Assembly: GCA_013339765.2 (NCBI GenBank)
Contig: CM023449.1
Span: forward strand, 38,996,278 to 39,060,277
DNA: 64,000 nucleotides
Origin: Haemaphysalis longicornis
Lineage: Eukaryota; Arthropoda; Arachnida; Ixodida; Ixodidae
Reading direction: 5' to 3'
This document shows positions 60,306 to 64,000 of this stretch, one piece after another. Within the stretch, counting starts at the first letter, position 1. Every line of letters starts with the position of its first letter. The translations under genes were made by a program, and so were the position numbers. A model generated the notes under the pieces. It had not been told where the DNA came from. It made no database searches and was given only the letters and a program-made list of their open reading frames with translations.

Positions 60306-60795
60306 CCGGAAGAAGAAGCATGGCCAGCTGATCAACGAGGGCCGCCTACCCCACCACACCCGCCAGTTGGGAGGTGGAGGTTTAGGGTTAAAGGACTGTG
60401 GGCGGCAGTACAGGAGAAAAGGATGTGCTCAAGATTTCCGTACGGAGAGGGGCAGTTGGGACAGGATGGATCTGAGCGATAACCGTTGATGTAGAGACTT
60501 GCCGGAGTGATCAGGGTGTTCAGCTGTATTGCCCGAAGGGCGTGAACTTGTGCAGTAGATATGGAAGTGTGGGTGGTGGGGAGTTTGTAGCGAGTGCCGG
60601 ATGTGTTGGTGGAGTTGTTTGAATGTCTTATTGTAGAAATATGCTTCGTCCGCCATTGGTGGAAGGCCGAGGGATCACCGTCTCCCGGCTAGTAACCTCG
60701 CGGGCCAGCTGCTGAGCCAGCTGATTGCCGATGACGCTGCTGCGGATCTGGTAGCGTGACCGGTGATGGCATTCATTAATCCGGAGTTGGGACAA
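60306..60795 (-). mobile_element. I/Jockey-like LINE RNase H end and knuckle
   Basis: On the minus strand, IRSSVIGNQLAQQLAREVTS (about 60,700) fits the last RNase H motif (GNE.AH.LARE). Then come an HQHIRHSL region and DPSCPNCPSPYGNLEHILFSC, a CX2C...HX4C knuckle (about 60,390-60,480). It stops abruptly at 60,305 against the CR1-like fragment. Confidence 0.65.
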
Positions 60796-62008
60796 ACATT
60801 GGGACCGCGTAGGGCGAAGAAAGAAACTTTATGTACAGATATTTACATGGCGTTTGGCTGAGTTAACGGGGTTTTGCGTTCCTGCGCGCACGAGATTAAA
60901 TAACCAGGTTGGGTCCGCTCCTTTCCCCCTTTTTCTCGGCTGACGTCAGGGGCGCACCAATCCGGGGCACTGAAACGGATGTCCACACACTCACAAAAAG
61001 AAGGCACTTTCCCAATCACAGGTCAGTCGGTTGGCTTCGCTGGTGCAGCATTTCTTGAACAGCGACGTTTCGGACCCACAACAAAGCGGCCCCACGATAT
61101 TCGGGTCGCAGCTAAAGATTGGCGCCAGAGGAGCAACGCAGCACGCCTTTGTTCATCACTCCCTGCACCATTCTCGCTCCATGTGACCTACCTTGCCGGT
61201 GGGCGCTTGCGTTACCGTGAAGCCGCGGAAAGCGGCTTGTGTCCGGCAGCAGAATTAGTCGCCCCCGCGTCCTTGCGCCCAAAGCCGTGTCGCTTCCCGT
61301 CGATGAGGAGGGGAGGAGCAGGAACGGGCGAAAACCAGACGACGGGAGGGTTTGTGTGATTGAACCCGATAATATTGCAGACGGTCGTCGCAATGCCAAT
61401 ACGCCGATCGTAACAGCATCTCCCGCCGGCGGGAAGCTCCCGACGACATTGGTTTCCAGCCCGTGTAGGAGGGAGTCTTGTCCCAGGTAGAGACTTCGGG
61501 CCGGCACACAAACACCTAAATCAGTCCTTCCAGAGGGTAACTCATTGTTTTAACACGACGAAAAGGTCCGAATCACGGCCAAGACACGTGAGGAAACACT
61601 CCTGGCTTTCCATGTCGCGGAGGGCTTCATGGCGCTCTCACGTGCACTCACAGTTCTCGAAAAACATAGAAAACACAGCTACAAAGCAAGCGAGTGCACG
61701 GACAATCCCCTGAAACACCACCAGGCTGCCTCTAAAGTCAAACAAACATACTGACTAAAACCTATCTACTGTCAACACTCAACACGAGAATGCGAACTGA
61801 ATAAAAATCGGTTGTCTGTCCCTTTAAGGATGGGGTGGGGCATAAAGCTGGTCGGGTAGGTTTATCATTGCCAATATAAAAAAATTGGCACATTGCAGCG
61901 GCCACCTGCAAAGTGCCGGAAGGAGAGCTGATCTTGTGATCTACAGGCAACGCAAGCCAAGTTAGCTATACTCGTCAGTAGCGGACGCCACCGGTGTTAC
62001 ATTCCCCC
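60796..62008 (-). mobile_element. Probable LTR with polypurine tract
   Basis: On the minus strand CTGGGGGAA (62,002-62,010) is followed by TGTAACACCGGTGGCG at 62,001, the classic polypurine tract / LTR-start pattern of Gypsy elements. The segment leftward to about 60,800 is GC-rich and non-coding and would be a ~1.2-kb 3' LTR. No second copy is in the window and the other boundary is not defined. Confidence 0.4.
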
Positions 62009-62631
62009 AGAATGAGCCAGCTATGAGAGTAGACGTTGGTTGGCGCGCTATTTCACCGTCACTGGCTGTCCTGGCTGACGAAGGACTCGCCACACGTAGA
62101 AGCTCGTACATCGAAACTCTTTATTTCCACAGATTCTGAGTCCGGCCGAGGGTGTTCCTGCTGGCTGCGCCTCCCCACAACTCCTACCGTTCGAACAGCA
62201 AGGGTACCCGTTGGCACTAGCGGTTTCCCGCTGTGCCACTCAACCATCTGACCGGATGGCCTGGTGCGCAAACGCCCCTGACTGTCCTCCAGGGATAGGA
62301 GTTGTGAGGAGGCACATCGCAGCCCGCCGCACTCAGGAGCTTCGATGTACAAGCTCCCGCGCCCTCTCTATTCAGGAGAAGCAAACGCTCTACTGGAGCC
62401 GTATACACCGCCGAAGGCCAGCAGGCAACCCACGGACACAAGGCCCAACAACGCAGCGAGCTCTATCTACACACTCAGCCTTCGTCCGCAGCTCGTCTAG
62501 CTCAATTCCAGGGGACGGCGCCTGCAACACTTGCGGGGGCGACCGTCACTGGAAGACAGCTGCAAAGGCCCCGCTCTCCTGCACAAATCGACAAGACCAG
62601 CTCTCCTCCCAGGAAGCACCGCATTAGGGGA
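62009..62631. other. Unassigned DNA, possibly inside an LTR element
   Basis: If the LTR call at 60,796-62,001 is right, this is the 3' part of the element's interior, but no integrase or env-like frame is visible. Confidence 0.35.
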
Positions 62632-62903
62632 CTTCTGCCCGAGAAACCACTCAGAGGACTTGCCCAAGAGTGGCCAAGCGGGACTTTTGCCCGAAGTGCC
62701 ACGCAGAGGACCTGCCCATGCGTAGCAAAGCGGGACTTTTGCCTGGAGCTCCATCCAGAGGACTTGCCCAAGGACGGAACAACAGGACTTCTGCCCAGAC
62801 ACCGCTCAGAGGACTTGCCCAAGAGCGGCGTACTGGGACTTTTGCCCGAACGCCGGCCAGAGGACCTGCCCAAGGCCAGCGAAGCGGGACTTTTGCCCCT
62901 AAT
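62632..62903. repeat. 51-52-bp minisatellite, about five units
   Basis: GAGGACTTGCCCAAGAG, then AGCGGGACTTTTGCCC repeats with unit starts at 62,654, 62,706, 62,758, 62,809 and 62,860, plus a partial unit before. The 51-bp period is a multiple of three, so several frames stay open on both strands (for example 17-residue units GPLAGVRAKVPVRRSW on the minus strand). Two 52-bp units break any single frame. Confidence 0.88.
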
Positions 62904-63345
62904 GCGAGCAGTTCAAAGGGCACGCCAAGAACTGCTCGGTGCTTCCATAGTTACCTAATGATGTTAGGTGCGTTATATATTTCTCGCCAATATTGTGGCG
63001 GAGCATGTGGCGGATTAACTCCCATTGCAAACGCGGCCTATATCAAGAGTACACTCAGCCACACCAGCCGACGAGTCGCGTCTGGCCGCAATTTAGGAAG
63101 ACCAGCCACAGGAGGCATGTTTGCATGAAAATCCGACAGATGGCGACGAGTGTACTGGCCAGTAGGAAGACGCATTGAAACATACCCCTCGCGAGGGGCA
63201 CGATCAAATGCAGAGCATTTCCGGGGGCGCACGACGTTAAGTAGTTTGCGTTACGTTAATGTTGTTGCACTCGTGGCAACTGCTGACGAGAGAGCGCTCG
63301 TCAGCAGTATTTTGAATGAGTCAACGATATCAGGCGTGTTCGTAG
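62904..63345. other. Unassigned DNA upstream of the L1-like ORF
   Basis: A frame 63,150-63,377 overlaps the reverse transcriptase start in another phase and might be displaced 5' coding sequence, but no motif is recognisable. Confidence 0.35.
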
Positions 63346-64000
63346 CCTCGCATTCTGTGTTGGCTTACGAATTATGAGGAGGTTACGAATGCAATTAAAG
63401 ATCTGAACCCTGGAAAGTCACCTGGGCCTGCCGGCCTCAGTGCAGCCTTTTACAAGGCCTTAAGAAATGAATTAGCGCCAATTTTGACAGATGTGTATAA
63501 TGAGGCTTACGATATTAATGTTGTACCAACGTCTTTTACCGTTTCACACACAGTTCTTATTCCTAAAACCGAGGACCCCGCAATGCTGCGTCAGTCCACA
63601 TCATATAGGCCAATCAGTTTAACCAATGTTGACTATAAAATATTCATGAAGATACTAGCCAAAAGGCTCCAAACAGTAATGACAGAACTTGTGGGACCAC
63701 ACCAAACGTGTGGTATTAGGGGACGCACAATCTCCACGAATATCCACACAGCCCGTTGTGTGTTGGAATGCTGCGATGCAACAGTAACCAACTTAGCGAT
63801 GCTTCAACTAGACTTAGAAAAAGCATTCGACAGAGTTCCCCACGAAATATTGCTGTGCATTTTAGACTATGTGAATGTTGGCTCTGTTATTCGGGAAGGT
63901 GTGGCCATGACGTACAGGTGTTGCAAGACGCGGCTAATAGTAAATAAGGTTGTGGGAGAAAGCATAGAAGTACAGCGCTCTGTACGCCAGGGATGCCCAC
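63346..64000 (+). CDS. L1/Tx1-like LINE reverse transcriptase, runs off window
   Basis: From the TAG at 63,343-63,345 to the last base, the plus frame is open for 218 codons. Motifs in order: EEVTNAIKDLNPGKSPGPAG (63,376 on), PTSFTVSHTVLIPKTED, SYRPISLTNVDYKIFMKILA, GPHQTCGIRGRTISTNIH, MLQLDLEKAFDRVPHEIL with the first catalytic Asp, and VQRSVRQGCP at the window end. The wording GKSPGPDG / YRPISL / LDLEKAFDRV / VRQGCP is that of the L1/Tx1 group. The YADD box lies beyond the window. The absence of stops suggests a recent insertion. The upstream endonuclease is missing or out of frame, so the copy looks 5'-truncated. Confidence 0.85.

Noticed and set aside
62632..62903. CRISPR-like regular repeat
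   Set aside because: Units are contiguous without unique spacers and the genome is eukaryotic; it is a minisatellite.

Overview
This is eukaryotic nuclear DNA, most likely from an ixodid tick or a related arachnid. The evidence is the kind of repeats present: RTE-type LINEs whose 3' tails are GAT/ATC triplet runs, I/Jockey-like LINEs that end in AATAAA plus a CT-repeat tail, CR1-like LINEs with TAAATAAA tails, a Penelope-like element, Ty3/Gypsy elements, a mariner, a pogo-like TA-target element and a tRNA-headed SINE. There are no operons, ribosome binding sites or bacterial genes. The species assignment is inference. Most of the 64 kb is decayed transposable element sequence and unassigned non-coding DNA, and only three spots look as if they could belong to host genes.

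Layout: 1-350 is the 3' end of a LINE. 350-2,724 is unassigned DNA with one perfect 49-nt palindrome. 2,725-5,777 is a ~92-bp tandem repeat with higher-order structure, interrupted by a pogo-like non-autonomous transposon and cut at its right edge by a second TA-target element. 6,319-6,591 (minus) looks like the last exon of an Arg/Glu-rich repeat protein. 7,200-8,018 is a ~420-bp tandem duplication running into a 100-N assembly gap (8,019-8,118). 8,557-8,916 (minus) is a possible exon with a mitochondrial-presequence-like start. 9,010-9,755 is a degenerate ~110-bp GGCCG-rich tandem repeat.

The main architectural feature is a large direct duplication. Copy A is about 9,756-25,961. Copy B is about 36,360-54,919 and resumes at 59,632. 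In plus-strand order both copies hold an RTE LINE (minus strand), a Penelope-like fragment with a GIY-YIG-like domain (minus), a 10-12 kb unassigned body with a tRNA-like segment, and a second RTE fragment with a triplet tail. Each copy has private later insertions. Copy A has a CR1-like fragment (19,243-19,956), a truncated Gypsy pol with one LTR (20,903-23,060) and a mariner in its second RTE (25,962-26,907). Copy B has a two-LTR Gypsy with a target duplication (41,074-44,971), an LTR plus primer-binding site and leader of another Gypsy (50,758-52,045), and a 4.7-kb LTR element with ~1.3-kb LTRs splitting its second RTE (54,920-59,631).

Between the copies (27-36 kb) lie a GC-rich segment with a YY1-like motif and a strong splice donor (possible promoter and first exon), three LINE fragments, a G23 run and a SINE. 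To the right of copy B are CR1-like and RNase H LINE fragments, a probable LTR with polypurine tract, a 51-bp minisatellite and, at the window edge, an uninterrupted L1/Tx1-like reverse transcriptase on the plus strand. No multi-gene host system is visible; the interest lies in nested insertions, repeat architecture and a few unexplained elements.
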